From contig NZ_JAMHIV010000001.1 of assembly GCF_023897065.1 (NCBI RefSeq), positions 248,001-312,000 of the forward strand: a stretch of 64,000 nucleotides of DNA, in the 5' to 3' direction. The position numbers and the translations under genes were made by a program. Source of the stretch: Crossiella sp. SN42 (GTDB taxonomy: Bacteria; Actinomycetota; Actinomycetes; Mycobacteriales; Pseudonocardiaceae). Position 1 is the stretch's first letter. Each line of letters starts with the position of its first letter. The notes beneath the pieces are model-generated. The model did no database searches and was not told the DNA's origin. It saw only the letters and a list, made by a program, of their open reading frames with translations. Shown piece after piece: positions 17,939 to 27,739 of this stretch.

Positions 17939-18739
17939 GTGCGACAGTCGGGTGTGACCGAGCATGCCCGCGGCCTGGGGCCGCAGGACCATCTCTGCTG
18001 GGTCTATGACGACCGGGCGGAGTTCCGGCGGCGTGCGGGCGAGTTCCTGCTCGACGGGCTCTCCCTCGGTCAGCAGGTCTGGTACATCGCCGAGGACGAT
18101 CCCGGCGACCCCGCCGAGTACCTGGGCGGGCACGCCGAGCTAGGCGACGCGCTGCGGCGGGGCGCGGCGCGGGTGGTGCCGCTGGCCGCGGTGTGCGAGC
18201 CGCGCGCCTACGACCAGGCCACCGACCGGGCGGTGGCCGAGGGCTACACCGGGCTGCGGGTGGCCGCCAACTGCACCCCGCTGGCCGCGAGCAGGGCGTT
18301 CACCAGCTACGAACGCCTGGTCGACCAGCACATGGTGGCCCGGCCGTTCTCCGCGATGTGCGCCTACCACCGCGCGGAGCTGGACGAGCAGGTCGCCGAG
18401 GAGATCGCCGCGCTGCACCCGCTGAGCAACACCGGCGGCGGCGGCTTCCGGCTGTACAGCTCCACCGAGCACGCGGTCACCCTGACCGGCGAGCTGGACC
18501 TGGCCAGCCGGGAGACCTTCGAGCGGGCCTGGCGGCACGCCGGTCCGCGGCCCAGCGACGGCAAGCTGGTGGTGGACGCGACCGGCCTGGACTTCCTGGA
18601 CCACCACAGCCTGCTGCTGATGGCCGAGCACGCCGCCGCGCACGGGGCGAGCCTGGAGCTGCACACCCGGTGGCCGGGGGCCGCCTACCTGGTCCGGCTG
18701 CTGAACCTGCCGGACGTACGCGTGGAAGAGGCCGAGTGA
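17939..18739 (+). CDS. MEDS domain-STAS domain signalling protein
   Basis: 266 residues. The N-terminal MEDS (methanogen/methylotroph DcmR sensory) domain, ~10-170, is seen from GPQDHLCWVYDD, LDGLSLGQQVWYIAEDD and ARPFSAMCAYHRAEL. The C-terminal ~95 residues form a STAS domain (anti-anti-sigma type; AVTLTGELDLASRETF, KLVVDATGLDFLDHHSLLLMAEHAAAHGA); the usual phosphorylatable Ser of SpoIIAA proteins is replaced within DHHSL. It overlaps the next gene by 4 bp (GTGA), so the two are translationally coupled. Likely half of a partner-switching module that senses a small molecule or redox state and controls a sigma factor elsewhere. Confidence 0.85.
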   Translation: MRQSGVTEHARGLGPQDHLCWVYDDRAEFRRRAGEFLLDGLSLGQQVWYIAEDDPGDPAEYLGGHAELGDALRRGAARVVPLAAVCEPRAYDQATDRAVAEGYTGLRVAANCTPLAASRAFTSYERLVDQHMVARPFSAMCAYHRAELDEQVAEEIAALHPLSNTGGGGFRLYSSTEHAVTLTGELDLASRETFERAWRHAGPRPSDGKLVVDATGLDFLDHHSLLLMAEHAAAHGASLELHTRWPGAAYLVRLLNLPDVRVEEAE

Positions 18740-19668
18740 ACACCCAGACAGCCGGTGCGTTTGTGCACCCAGCCCTGTTCTACCGGGACGACGCCGAGTA
18801 CCTGGCCGGACTGCTGCCCTTTGTCATCGGCGGTCTCGACGGCGGTCACCCGGTCGCCGTGGCGGTCCCGCCGTCCCGGCACGCGGTGCTGCACGCCGCG
18901 CTCGGCGCCGCGGCCGAGCGGGTGCACTGGGTCGACATGTCCGTGGCCGGGCGCAACCCCGGCCGGATCATCCCGACCGTGCTGCGCCAGTTCGCCGATA
19001 CCCACGCCGACCGGCACCCGCACATCATCGGCGAGCCGATCTGGCCGGGCCGCACCGCCACCGAGTACCCGGCCTGCGTGCAGCACGAGGCGCTGATCAA
19101 CCACGCCTTCGCCGGGCGCGAGGTCACCATCGTCTGCCCGTACGACACCGCCCGGCTGGACCCGGCCGTGGTCGCCGACGCGCACGCCACCCACCCGGAG
19201 ATCTGGGACGGCGACCGGCGCGCGCACAGCGACCGCTACGACCCGGACGAGGTGGTGGCCCGCTACAACCAGCCGCTGCCCGCCGATACCGCCGCGGCCG
19301 AGATCGCGGTCAGCTCCCCCGCCGAGCTGCGCCCGGTTCGCCGCTGGACCGCGGCCCAGGCGCTGGAGTTCGGCCTGGACGGCGAGCGGGTGCCGCAGCT
19401 GGAGCTGATCGTCACCGAGCTGGTCACCAACAGCCTGCGGCACGCCGCGACCGACTGCCTGGTCCGGCTGTGGCGGGCCGAGGGACACCTGCACTGCGAG
19501 GTCCGCGACGGCGGGCAGCTCAGCGATCCGCTGGCCGGCCGCCGCCCGCGCCCGCCCGGCCAGCGCGGCGGCCGCGGCCTGCTGCTGGTGCACCAGCTCG
19601 CCGACCTGGTCCGCACGCACACCACCCCCGAAGGCACCAGCCAGTACGCCCTGCTGCGCCTGGCCTGA
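18736..19668 (+). CDS. MEDS domain-HATPase anti-sigma/serine kinase-like protein
   Basis: 310 residues; GTG 18736 overlaps the stop of the MEDS-STAS gene. The MEDS domain (~8-175; HPALFYRDDAEYLAGLLPF, HWVDMSVAGRNPGRIIP, FAGREVTIVCPYD) is followed by an RsbW-like GHKL ATPase (~205-310) with N-box QLELIVTELVTNSLRHA and G-box RGGRGLLLVHQLADLV. This is the architecture of actinobacterial RsbA-like regulators, which bind or phosphorylate a STAS partner, here presumably the upstream protein. No sigma factor is encoded beside them. Confidence 0.88.
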   Translation: MNTQTAGAFVHPALFYRDDAEYLAGLLPFVIGGLDGGHPVAVAVPPSRHAVLHAALGAAAERVHWVDMSVAGRNPGRIIPTVLRQFADTHADRHPHIIGEPIWPGRTATEYPACVQHEALINHAFAGREVTIVCPYDTARLDPAVVADAHATHPEIWDGDRRAHSDRYDPDEVVARYNQPLPADTAAAEIAVSSPAELRPVRRWTAAQALEFGLDGERVPQLELIVTELVTNSLRHAATDCLVRLWRAEGHLHCEVRDGGQLSDPLAGRRPRPPGQRGGRGLLLVHQLADLVRTHTTPEGTSQYALLRLA

Positions 19669-19672
19669 GGCT

Positions 19673-20575
19673 TCAGGACCGCAGCAACCCCGGAGGCACC
19701 GGCAGGCGGCGCACCGTCTCCAGCACCAGACTCACCGCCGCCCTCGGCCGGGCGCCGCGCCGCAGCGCCGCGGTGATGGTGCGGGTCACCGCCGGGGTCA
19801 GCTCGCGGGTGGCCACCCGGTAGCGGCGGTCCACGGCCAGCGCGGGCAGCAGGGTCACCGAGTGCCCGGCCTCCACGTGCTGGAGGGTCATCAGGTAGTT
19901 GCTGAACCGGCACACCACCCTCGGCTCGAACCCGGCCTGGCGGCACAGCCGGGTGGCCAGGCCGGCCATGTAGGAGCCGGGCACGTCGAAGGCCCACGGC
20001 TGCTCGGCGTAGGCGGCCAGGTCCGCCGGGCCCTGACCCGCCTGCTCCTGCGGCACCACCAGCACCACGGGGTCCACCGCCAGCGGCACCACGTCCACGT
20101 CCGGACCCAGCGCCACCTCCACGAAGCCCGGGGTGGTGATGATCAGGTCCGCGTCGCCCACCCGCAGCGCCGGGATGCTCTCGTGCGGTTCCAGCTCCAG
20201 CAGCTCGATCTCCAGCTGCGGGTGGGTGCGGGCCAGCTGGGTCACCGCGGGCACGGCCAGGCTGTGGATCGCGCTCTGGAACGCGCCCAGCCGGACCAGC
20301 CCGGCCGGTTCCTCGCCGAGGCTGCGCAGCTCCGCCTCCACGGTGTCCATGTGGTCCAGGATGGCCCGCGCCCGGCGGGCGAGCAGCTGCCCCGCCGGGG
20401 TCAGCCGGACCCGGCGGCCGGTGCGTTCCAGCAGCTGGGTGCGGGTCTCCGCCTCCAGCACGGACAGCTGCTGGGAGACGCTGGAGGCGCTCTGGCTGGC
20501 CGCCTCGGCGACCGCGCGCACGGTGCCCAGGGTGTCCAGCTGGCTCAGCAGCCGCAGCCGCCACGGGTTCAGCAC
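19673..20575 (-). CDS. LysR-family regulator, probable DgdR-like regulator of dgdA
   Basis: 300 residues, GTG start. HTH: LDTLGTVRAVAEAASQSASSVSQQLSVLEAE; substrate-binding domain from ~90. It is divergent from the 2,2-dialkylglycine decarboxylase gene with an 86-bp gap carrying a perfect palindrome. In Burkholderia, dgdA is repressed by the divergently transcribed LysR-type DgdR; the gene order here is the same, so an analogous role is inferred rather than shown by sequence identity. Confidence 0.85.
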   Translation of the reverse strand: MLNPWRLRLLSQLDTLGTVRAVAEAASQSASSVSQQLSVLEAETRTQLLERTGRRVRLTPAGQLLARRARAILDHMDTVEAELRSLGEEPAGLVRLGAFQSAIHSLAVPAVTQLARTHPQLEIELLELEPHESIPALRVGDADLIITTPGFVEVALGPDVDVVPLAVDPVVLVVPQEQAGQGPADLAAYAEQPWAFDVPGSYMAGLATRLCRQAGFEPRVVCRFSNYLMTLQHVEAGHSVTLLPALAVDRRYRVATRELTPAVTRTITAALRRGARPRAAVSLVLETVRRLPVPPGLLRS

Positions 20576-20586
20576 GGTGCCATTGT

Positions 20587-20605
20587 TGTTCGGTTTTGCC
20601 GAACA
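20587..20605. promoter_or_regulatory. Palindromic operator between lysR and dgdA
   Basis: TGTTCGG-TTTTG-CCGAACA: perfect 7-bp arms, 5-bp spacer, 12 bp upstream of the LysR start. Matches the size and dyad form of a LysR site. Closer to dgdA, TAGCTT ends 6 nt before the ATG at 20662. Confidence 0.6.
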
Positions 20606-20652
20606 GGACAGTCGGAATCGTGAGCTGGACCTGATGCTCGCGGCGGCCTTAG

Positions 20653-21990
<1,338 letters not shown>

Positions 21991-22008
21991 GACGGGCGGG
22001 CACCGCGG

Positions 22009-22965
22009 TCAGAAGGTGGCGATCGGGTTGACCGGGCTGCCCGAGGTGCCGGCGAAGCGGACCGGCGCGACCGCGAGCTGGAAGTCCCACTGCCCCAGCT
22101 CCGCAGCCGTCCGCGCACACGCCTCCAGATCGCAGTTGTCCAGCAGCCACAACCCCATCGCGACCAGGCCCACCGCGTGCACCGGCATCAGCACGTCCGC
22201 ATACCCCGACGGCTGCACGTCCTGCGGGGTGTCCGCGCCGATCAGCGCCACCTCCCGGTCACGCAGCCACGGCAGGCAGGACGCGTGCCAGCCCGCCTGG
22301 GTGACACCGCCCGTCGCACCAGCCTCGTGCCGGAGGCGGCCGTAGCCGGTCCGCAGGAGCACCGCGTCGCCGGGGCGCACCCGCACGCCCTGGCGACGCT
22401 CGGCCTCCTCCAGGTCCTCGGGGAACACGCCCTGTCCCGGTTCCAGCCACGGCACGTCGCGGACCTTGGCGATGTCCAGCAGGACTCCGCGCGTGATGAT
22501 CCCGTCCGCCGCCGCGGTGACGGCCGCCCAGGCCGATCCCGTTGCGGCGTCGACCAAGGAGTGCGATCGCCCGTTGTACATCTGGCCGTCCCAGAAGAGG
22601 TGGCACGGCGAGTCGACGTGGGTGATGGTGTTGCCGTGGAACATGATGCCGAGCCGCTCGTTGGAGAAACCCCAGCGCCGGTCGTTGCGGAACCCGGGCA
22701 GGGGCATGTTCTCCGCACCCGGCATGTCGGCGGCGCACGGACACGAGGTCGTCGACCGCTCCATCTCCTCCGGCACGGCGACCTCCCACCCGCACGACAC
22801 GCTCCGGCCGTGGCGCACGGCCCGCGCCGCCGCCAGCCGGACCTCGTCGGTGATGTGGTTCAGCGTGCCGAGCTCGTCGTCCTCGCCCCACCGTCCCCAG
22901 TTCGACAGCGTGCTGAAGTAGCCCAGCACCTGGTCCTGGGTGGGCATCGATCGCTCTGCGGTCAT
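22009..22965 (-). CDS. Cyclase-family (kynurenine formamidase-like) metal hydrolase
   Basis: 318 residues, ATG start with AAGGGG upstream. Putative cyclase family (PF04199): the metal-binding motif is HGNTITHVDSPCHLF (family HxGTHxDxPxH), with a second part around ALIGADTPQD and the C-terminal DVLMPVHAVGLVAMGLWLLDN. Members hydrolyse N-formylkynurenine, isatin or lactone-like substrates. The longer version (~310 residues) with an N-terminal NWGRWGEDDELGTLN block is common in actinobacteria and of unassigned substrate. It is convergent with dgdA, 18 bp apart. Confidence 0.88.
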   Translation of the reverse strand: MTAERSMPTQDQVLGYFSTLSNWGRWGEDDELGTLNHITDEVRLAAARAVRHGRSVSCGWEVAVPEEMERSTTSCPCAADMPGAENMPLPGFRNDRRWGFSNERLGIMFHGNTITHVDSPCHLFWDGQMYNGRSHSLVDAATGSAWAAVTAAADGIITRGVLLDIAKVRDVPWLEPGQGVFPEDLEEAERRQGVRVRPGDAVLLRTGYGRLRHEAGATGGVTQAGWHASCLPWLRDREVALIGADTPQDVQPSGYADVLMPVHAVGLVAMGLWLLDNCDLEACARTAAELGQWDFQLAVAPVRFAGTSGSPVNPIATF

Positions 22966-22987
22966 CCCCTTAGCTTTCCAGAGCGGA

Positions 22988-23410
22988 TCAGTCCGCCTGC
23001 CCGGGATCGGCCTCGTGCCCCGGCTCCCGCGGTGTCCGGCGACGCTGCTTGAGCTTGGCTTCCCAGCTGTGGCGGCGGCCGCCGGTCAGCTCCCGCGCCC
23101 GCGCCACGTACTGCCGGAACACCTCGTAGTAGGTGTCGTCGTAGTCCTCGACCACCTGGAAGGTCCACCGCCCCGGCAACACGTTGCGCCCCAGCAGTTC
23201 TCGCTCCAGGTCCGCGGCCAGCTCCTCCTGGCCCAGCTTGCGCAGCTTCTCGATGCCCTCTTCCAGGGCGAAGTCGGCGGTGCCGGTGAGCTGGTGGAAG
23301 GTGTAGAGGGCGCCGCGAGCGCGTTCGACCGCCTCGAACGCCTCGCTGATCTTGCCAACGGCCTCGGCGGTGGCCTCGTCGCCGGCGGCGAGCTCTGACA
23401 GGTCGGTCAT
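22988..23410 (-). CDS. Conserved-looking hypothetical protein
   Basis: 140 residues, no signal peptide or membrane segment. Predicted helical N-terminal half (AVGKISEAFEAVERARGALYTFHQLTGTADF) and an acidic-aromatic centre (VVEDYDDTYYEVFRQY), then a basic tail (EAKLKQRRR). The composition and continuous coding pattern suggest a real gene. Family not recognised. It is 22 bp upstream of the cyclase gene on the same strand and may be co-transcribed. Confidence 0.7.
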   Translation of the reverse strand: MTDLSELAAGDEATAEAVGKISEAFEAVERARGALYTFHQLTGTADFALEEGIEKLRKLGQEELAADLERELLGRNVLPGRWTFQVVEDYDDTYYEVFRQYVARARELTGGRRHSWEAKLKQRRRTPREPGHEADPGQAD

Positions 23411-23460
23411 GCCCCATCAGGTACCCAGAGATCCACGACTCATCCCCGGGACGCGCGGCC

Positions 23461-23466
23461 TACAAT
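23461..23466 (+). promoter_or_regulatory. -10 box, likely leaderless promoter
   Basis: TACAAT ends 6 nt before the GTG at 23473; no Shine-Dalgarno is present. Confidence 0.5.
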
Positions 23467-23472
23467 CCGATC

Positions 23473-24006
23473 GTGAACGGTCACGCCGAGGTCGAGGCAT
23501 GGTTGCGGCACAAGGGAACCGAGGCGATCCCGCATCCGGGCGGAACCCTGTACGCACACCTGTGCCGGGTGCGGGACCGCCTCGCCGAGCTGGGTCACGG
23601 CTCCCCCGTGCAGCTGGCCGGGCTGACCCACGCCGCCTACGGCACCGACGGCTTCGGCCTGGCCCTGCTCGACTGGCAGGACCGCGCCCCGCTGCGCGCC
23701 CTCATCGGCGACCCGGCCGAGGAGCTGGTCTACCGGTACGGCTCCTGCGACCGGGACCGCAGCTGGCCGCACCTGGCCGCCACCGGTGCGGTGACCGACC
23801 GCTTCACCGGCGGGGTGAGCACCCTCGACGGTGCGCGGCTGACCGAGTTCGTCGACCTCAGCATCGTCAACGAGCTGGACGTGCTCGAGCAGGACCCGGG
23901 TCTGCTGGCCAAGCACGGGGACTACTTCCGGGAGCTGTTCGCCGCCTGGGCGCCAGTCGCCTCCGCCCCGCTGCGACCCAGTCTGCGAGACCTCCTCGAC
24001 CGCTGA
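23473..24006 (+). CDS. Hypothetical protein (DUF6817-like, possible HD-type fold)
   Basis: 177 residues. The start of the protein, HAEVEAWLRHKGTEAIPHPGGTLYAHLCRVRDRLAELGH, with GLTHAAYGTDGFG downstream, looks like the DUF6817 group, in which spaced His residues recall HD-domain metal ligands. The middle (EELVYRYGSCDR) and ELDVLEQDPGLLAKHGDYF also fit. No catalytic activity can be assigned. Divergent from the 140-residue gene; convergent with the SDR gene, 10 bp apart. Confidence 0.7.
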   Translation: MNGHAEVEAWLRHKGTEAIPHPGGTLYAHLCRVRDRLAELGHGSPVQLAGLTHAAYGTDGFGLALLDWQDRAPLRALIGDPAEELVYRYGSCDRDRSWPHLAATGAVTDRFTGGVSTLDGARLTEFVDLSIVNELDVLEQDPGLLAKHGDYFRELFAAWAPVASAPLRPSLRDLLDR

Positions 24007-24016
24007 CGGCCGAGTA

Positions 24017-24988
24017 CTACCGCCTGCCCCTGGCGATGGCCAGCGCGGCGCCGGTCAGCAGCAGCGCGCCGGTGGCGACCCGCCGCACGGCCGTGCGCCG
24101 CCCGCCGTGCCAGCCACCGTGCACCTCGCCGGTCCCCGGCGCGGGCTCGTGCAGGTTGCCGTGCGTCGGGTCCGCGCTCCGCTCCCGGGACAGGTGCGAG
24201 CGGTCCACTTGGAACGCCGTCAGCTTCTCGGTCAAGCCGGGCCAGAACTTCGACTGCACCATCAGGGCGCGGGCCACCGGGCCGACCACGACCTCCCGAC
24301 GGGGCACCCGCACCAGGTTGACGATCGCCCTGGCGACCCGCTCCGGGGAGTACACCGGCGGCATGGCCAGCGCCTGGCGCCCGGTGTAGTTCGCCGCGTG
24401 CGCGAAGAAGGGGGTGTCGATCGTGCCGGGCAGCACGGTGCACACCCGCACGCCGTGCGCCTTGGCCAGTCGCAGTTCCTGGCGCAGGCTCACGCCCAGC
24501 GCGCGGACGGCGAACTTCGACATGCCGTAGGGCGCGGTGTAGGGCTGCGGCACGGCGCCGACCACCGAGGAGACGTTCACCAGCACACCGCGGCCCTGGT
24601 CCCGCAGGTACCGCAGCGCCGCGCGGGCCCCGTGCACGCTGCCCATCACGTTGACATCCAGCACCCGCCGGAAGTCATCCAGCGGGATCTCCTCGAACGG
24701 CGCGAACACCGACACCGCGGCGGCGTTGACCCACACATCGATCCGGCCGAACCGCTCCGCGGCCAGCCGGGCCAGGTTGTTCACCTGGTGGGCGTCGGCC
24801 ACATCGGTCGGCACCGCCAGCGCCCGCCCACCCGCGGCCTCGCACTCCCGCACCACCTCCCGCAACGCCTCCGCCCGCCGCGCGGCCAGCACCACCGAGG
24901 CGCCCTTGCCCGCGAACTCCAGCGCGGCCGCCCGGCCGATGCCACTGGAGGCGCCGGTGACCACGACAACGGCATCCCGCACCCGCAT
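24017..24988 (-). CDS. Short-chain dehydrogenase/reductase with C-terminal extension
   Basis: 323 residues, longer than the ~250 of a classical SDR. Rossmann motif VVVTGASSGIGRAAALEF (TGxxxGIG), NAA at VWVNAAAVSVF, catalytic Ser in VLVNVSSVVGAVP and YxxxK in APYGMSKFAVRA. The extra C-terminal ~70 residues include RSHLSRERSADPTHGN and a hydrophobic end (RVATGALLLTGAALAIARG) that could anchor the protein to the membrane. Shine-Dalgarno GGGAGGGAG precedes the ATG. Substrate unknown. Confidence 0.9.
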   Translation of the reverse strand: MRVRDAVVVVTGASSGIGRAAALEFAGKGASVVLAARRAEALREVVRECEAAGGRALAVPTDVADAHQVNNLARLAAERFGRIDVWVNAAAVSVFAPFEEIPLDDFRRVLDVNVMGSVHGARAALRYLRDQGRGVLVNVSSVVGAVPQPYTAPYGMSKFAVRALGVSLRQELRLAKAHGVRVCTVLPGTIDTPFFAHAANYTGRQALAMPPVYSPERVARAIVNLVRVPRREVVVGPVARALMVQSKFWPGLTEKLTAFQVDRSHLSRERSADPTHGNLHEPAPGTGEVHGGWHGGRRTAVRRVATGALLLTGAALAIARGRR

Positions 24989-25122
24989 GGTCGTCTCCCT
25001 CCCTCTCGCCTTGCTCCGGCGCAGGGGTACCCGGGCTGGGCAGCGCCAACCGACGGTCGCACCTGGACCCCACCAGAGATCGCTACAGTGCGACCGTGCG
25101 AGCGGCTACCCGGACCTGACCG

Positions 25123-25893
25123 TTGCCCTTCCTCGATCACCTCCTGCTGGCGCTGGCCGGCGTCGCGGCCGGGCTGGCTGGTTCGATGGCCGGGCTGGCC
25201 TCGCTGTTCAGCTACCCGGCGCTGCTGGCCTTCGGGCTGCCGCCGATCGCGGCCAACGTGACCAACACCGTCGCCATGTTCTCCACCACCATCGGCAGCG
25301 CGGCTGGCTCGCGGCTGGAACTGCGGGGGCAGGGCCGCCGGCTGCTCAGGCTCACCGGGCTGGCCGTGCTGGGCGGATCGGCCGGGGCCGCGTTGCTGCT
25401 GACCACCCCGGCGCAGACCTTCGAGCGGATCGTGCCCTGGCTGATCGCGCTGGGCTCGGTGCTGCTGCTGACCAGGGACCGGCTGCGGGAGATCGCCGAT
25501 GAGCGGGCCCGGCGGCGCGGCGGCGGTCCTGGTTCGGCGGTGCCGCTGGCCGGGGCGATCGCGCTGGTCGCGGTCTACGGCGGGTACTTCGGCGCCGGGG
25601 CCGGTGTGCTGTCGCTGGCCGTGCTGTCGGCCTTCACCACCGAGCCGCTGCCGGTGACCAACGCGGTCAAGAACGTGCTCACCGGCGCGGCCAACCTCAC
25701 CGCGGGGCTCGCCTTCGCCGTGCTGGCCCCGGTGCACTGGCCGGCCGCGGCCCTGCTCGCGCTCGGCGCGCTGGCCGGCAGCTGGATCGGACCGGCGCTG
25801 GTGCGGCGGCTGCCGGAGAAACCGCTGCGGATCGCGATCGCGCTGGCCGGTCTGGGCCTGGCCGCGCACCTGTGGTGGCGTACTTTCGACTAG
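25123..25893 (+). CDS. TauE/SafE-family membrane permease
   Basis: 256 residues, about eight membrane helices in two repeats: LLLALAGVAAGLAGSMAGLASLFSY and AIALVAVYGGYFGAGAGVL, the second with the characteristic Gly-rich YFGAGAG. The family exports or imports sulfite, sulfonates or organic anions. TTG 25123 is the only reasonable start. TACAGT (25084-25089) is a probable -10 box; a 7-codon GTG-initiated frame (25096-25119) lies between it and the start. It precedes the talarate dehydratase gene, which has its own promoter-like signals. Confidence 0.85.
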   Translation: MPFLDHLLLALAGVAAGLAGSMAGLASLFSYPALLAFGLPPIAANVTNTVAMFSTTIGSAAGSRLELRGQGRRLLRLTGLAVLGGSAGAALLLTTPAQTFERIVPWLIALGSVLLLTRDRLREIADERARRRGGGPGSAVPLAGAIALVAVYGGYFGAGAGVLSLAVLSAFTTEPLPVTNAVKNVLTGAANLTAGLAFAVLAPVHWPAAALLALGALAGSWIGPALVRRLPEKPLRIAIALAGLGLAAHLWWRTFD

Positions 25894-25922
25894 TTGTATG
25901 ACCACCAAGCCGGTTGTACGAT
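25894..25922 (+). promoter_or_regulatory. Promoter/operator of the sugar-acid dehydratase gene
   Basis: TTGTAT (25894-25899) and TACGAT (25917-25922) are spaced 17 bp, a good -35/-10 pair, ending 7 nt before the ATG (leaderless). The same bases contain a direct repeat TTGTATGA / TTGTACGA exactly 20 bp apart, a plausible site for the GntR regulator encoded downstream. Confidence 0.5.
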
Positions 25923-25929
25923 CTCGCGC

Positions 25930-27054
25930 ATGGCCATCGATCGCATCACGCAGGTCCGCCTGTCCTCTGTCCGGCTGCCGCTGAGCACGCCGATCAGCGA
26001 CGCGAAGGTGTTCACCGGCCGGCAGAAGCCGATGACCGAGGTGGCCTTCCTGTTCGCCGAGATCGAGGCCGAGAGCGGTCACCGCGGCCTCGGCTTCAGC
26101 TACTCCAAGCGCGCGGGCGGCCCCGGCCAGTACGCGCACGCCCGCGAGGTGGCGCCGGAGCTGATCGGCGAGGATCCCAACGACATCGGGCGGCTGTGGG
26201 ACAAGCTGGTGTGGGCCGGGGCCTCGGTGGGGCGCAGCGGCCTGTCCATCCAGGCGATCGCGGCGCTGGACATCGCGCTGTGGGACCTCAAAGCCACCCG
26301 CGCCGCGCTGCCGCTGGCCAAGCTGCTCGGCGCGCACCGGGACTCCGTCCGCTGCTACAACACCTCCGGCGGTTTCCTGCACACCCCGCTGGAGCAGGTG
26401 CTGGACAACGCCACCGCGGCGCGGGAACGCGGCATCGGCGGCATCAAGATCAAGGTCGGCCATCCGGACTCCACAGTGGACCTGCGGCGGGTGAGCGCGG
26501 TGCGCGAGCGGCTCGGCGACGGCTTCCCGCTGATGGTCGATGCCAACCAGCAGTGGGACCGGCCGACCGCGCAGCGGCTCGGGCGGGCGCTGGAGGCCTT
26601 CGACCTGACCTGGATCGAGGAGCCGCTGGACGCCTACGACCACGCCGGGCACGCCGCGCTCGCGGCCGCGCTGGACACCCCGATCGCCACCGGCGAGATG
26701 CTGGCCAGCGTGGCCGAGCACGCCGAGCTGATCAGGGCGGGCGGCGCGGACATCATCCAGCCGGACGCGCCGCGGATCGGCGGCATCACTCAGTTCCTGA
26801 AACTGGCCGCGCTCGCCGAGCACCACCGGCTGCAGCTGGCCCCGCACTTCGCCATGGAGATCCACCTGCACCTGGCCGCGGCCTACCCGCTGGAGCCCTG
26901 GCTGGAGCACTTCGACTGGCTGGAACCGCTGTTCAACGAGCGCCTGGAACTCGCCGACGGCCGGATGCTGGTGCCTGACCGGCCCGGCCTCGGCCTGACC
27001 CTGAGCGACCAGGTCGCGGCCTGGACCGTGGACAGCTGCGTGATCACCGGATGA
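25930..27054 (+). CDS. Enolase-superfamily dehydratase, L-talarate/galactarate dehydratase-like
   Basis: 374 residues from ATG 25930. Mandelate racemase/muconate lactonizing enzyme fold. Catalytic KxK is IKIK (K173, K175); metal ligands are D204 (MVDANQQW), E230 (WIEEPL) and E256 (ATGEM); D279 in QPDAPRIGG and H306 in LAPHFAMEIHLHLAAAYP form the His-Asp dyad. The PHFAMEIHxHL block is typical of talarate/galactarate dehydratases, which convert these aldarates to 5-keto-4-deoxyglucarate. The exact aldarate is inference. Its stop overlaps the ATG of a GntR regulator, so the two form an autoregulated operon. Confidence 0.85.
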   Translation: MAIDRITQVRLSSVRLPLSTPISDAKVFTGRQKPMTEVAFLFAEIEAESGHRGLGFSYSKRAGGPGQYAHAREVAPELIGEDPNDIGRLWDKLVWAGASVGRSGLSIQAIAALDIALWDLKATRAALPLAKLLGAHRDSVRCYNTSGGFLHTPLEQVLDNATAARERGIGGIKIKVGHPDSTVDLRRVSAVRERLGDGFPLMVDANQQWDRPTAQRLGRALEAFDLTWIEEPLDAYDHAGHAALAAALDTPIATGEMLASVAEHAELIRAGGADIIQPDAPRIGGITQFLKLAALAEHHRLQLAPHFAMEIHLHLAAAYPLEPWLEHFDWLEPLFNERLELADGRMLVPDRPGLGLTLSDQVAAWTVDSCVITG

Positions 27055-27725
27055 GCCGCACCGAGGAGCTGGTGGAACGGCTCACCGCGCGGATCAGGGA
27101 GGGCGTGATCCGGGCGGGCGAGAAGCTGCCCACCGAGGGCAGCCTGGTGCAGGCCTACGGGGTCAGCCGCACCGTGGTCCGCGAGGCGCTGTCCCGGTTG
27201 CAGGCCGCCGGGCTGGTGGAGACCAGGCACGGCCGCGGCAGTTTTGTGCTGGCCCAGCCGAGCACCGCCCGGTTCGAGCCGCCCAAGGACGGTGAGCTGA
27301 CCGTCGAGGGCGTGGTCGAGCTGATCGAGTTCCGCATCGGCTGGGAGACCGAGTCCGCGGCACTGGCCGCCCAGCGCCGCACCGAGGCGCAGCTGCACGA
27401 CCTTGGCGCGGCCCTTGCCGAGTTCACCGCGGCCGCGGCCAACCCCAGCGCGGCGGTCAACGCCGACTTCCAGTTCCACCTGCGCATCGCCCTGGCCAGC
27501 GGAAACCGCTACTTCGCCGACCTGGCCACCGCCTCGGGGCCCGGCATGATCGTCATCCCGCACTACCGGCTCTTCCCCGACGAGCAGCGGTTCGGCCGGA
27601 TCGTCAGCGAGCACGAGAACATCCACGCCGCCATCGCCCTCGGCGACCCTGAGGGCGCGCGGGCGGCGATGCGGGTGCACCTGTCGAACAGCCGCAGCCG
27701 CCTGCTCGACCCGCAGGGGTTTTGA
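27051..27725 (+). CDS. GntR-family (FCD/FadR type) regulator
   Basis: 224 residues, ATG overlapping the dehydratase stop by 4 bp. N-terminal wHTH: RIREGVIRAGEKLPTEGSLVQAYGVSRTVVREALSRLQAAGLVETRHGRG; C-terminal FCD domain with the metal-site His residues (FQFHLRIALASGN, SEHENIHAAIALGD). FadR-type repressors of this group respond to sugar acids, which agrees with the coupled dehydratase. The direct repeat at 25894-25921 is the likely operator. Confidence 0.92.
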   Translation: MSRTEELVERLTARIREGVIRAGEKLPTEGSLVQAYGVSRTVVREALSRLQAAGLVETRHGRGSFVLAQPSTARFEPPKDGELTVEGVVELIEFRIGWETESAALAAQRRTEAQLHDLGAALAEFTAAAANPSAAVNADFQFHLRIALASGNRYFADLATASGPGMIVIPHYRLFPDEQRFGRIVSEHENIHAAIALGDPEGARAAMRVHLSNSRSRLLDPQGF

Positions 27726-27739
27726 TATCAGCGAATTCG

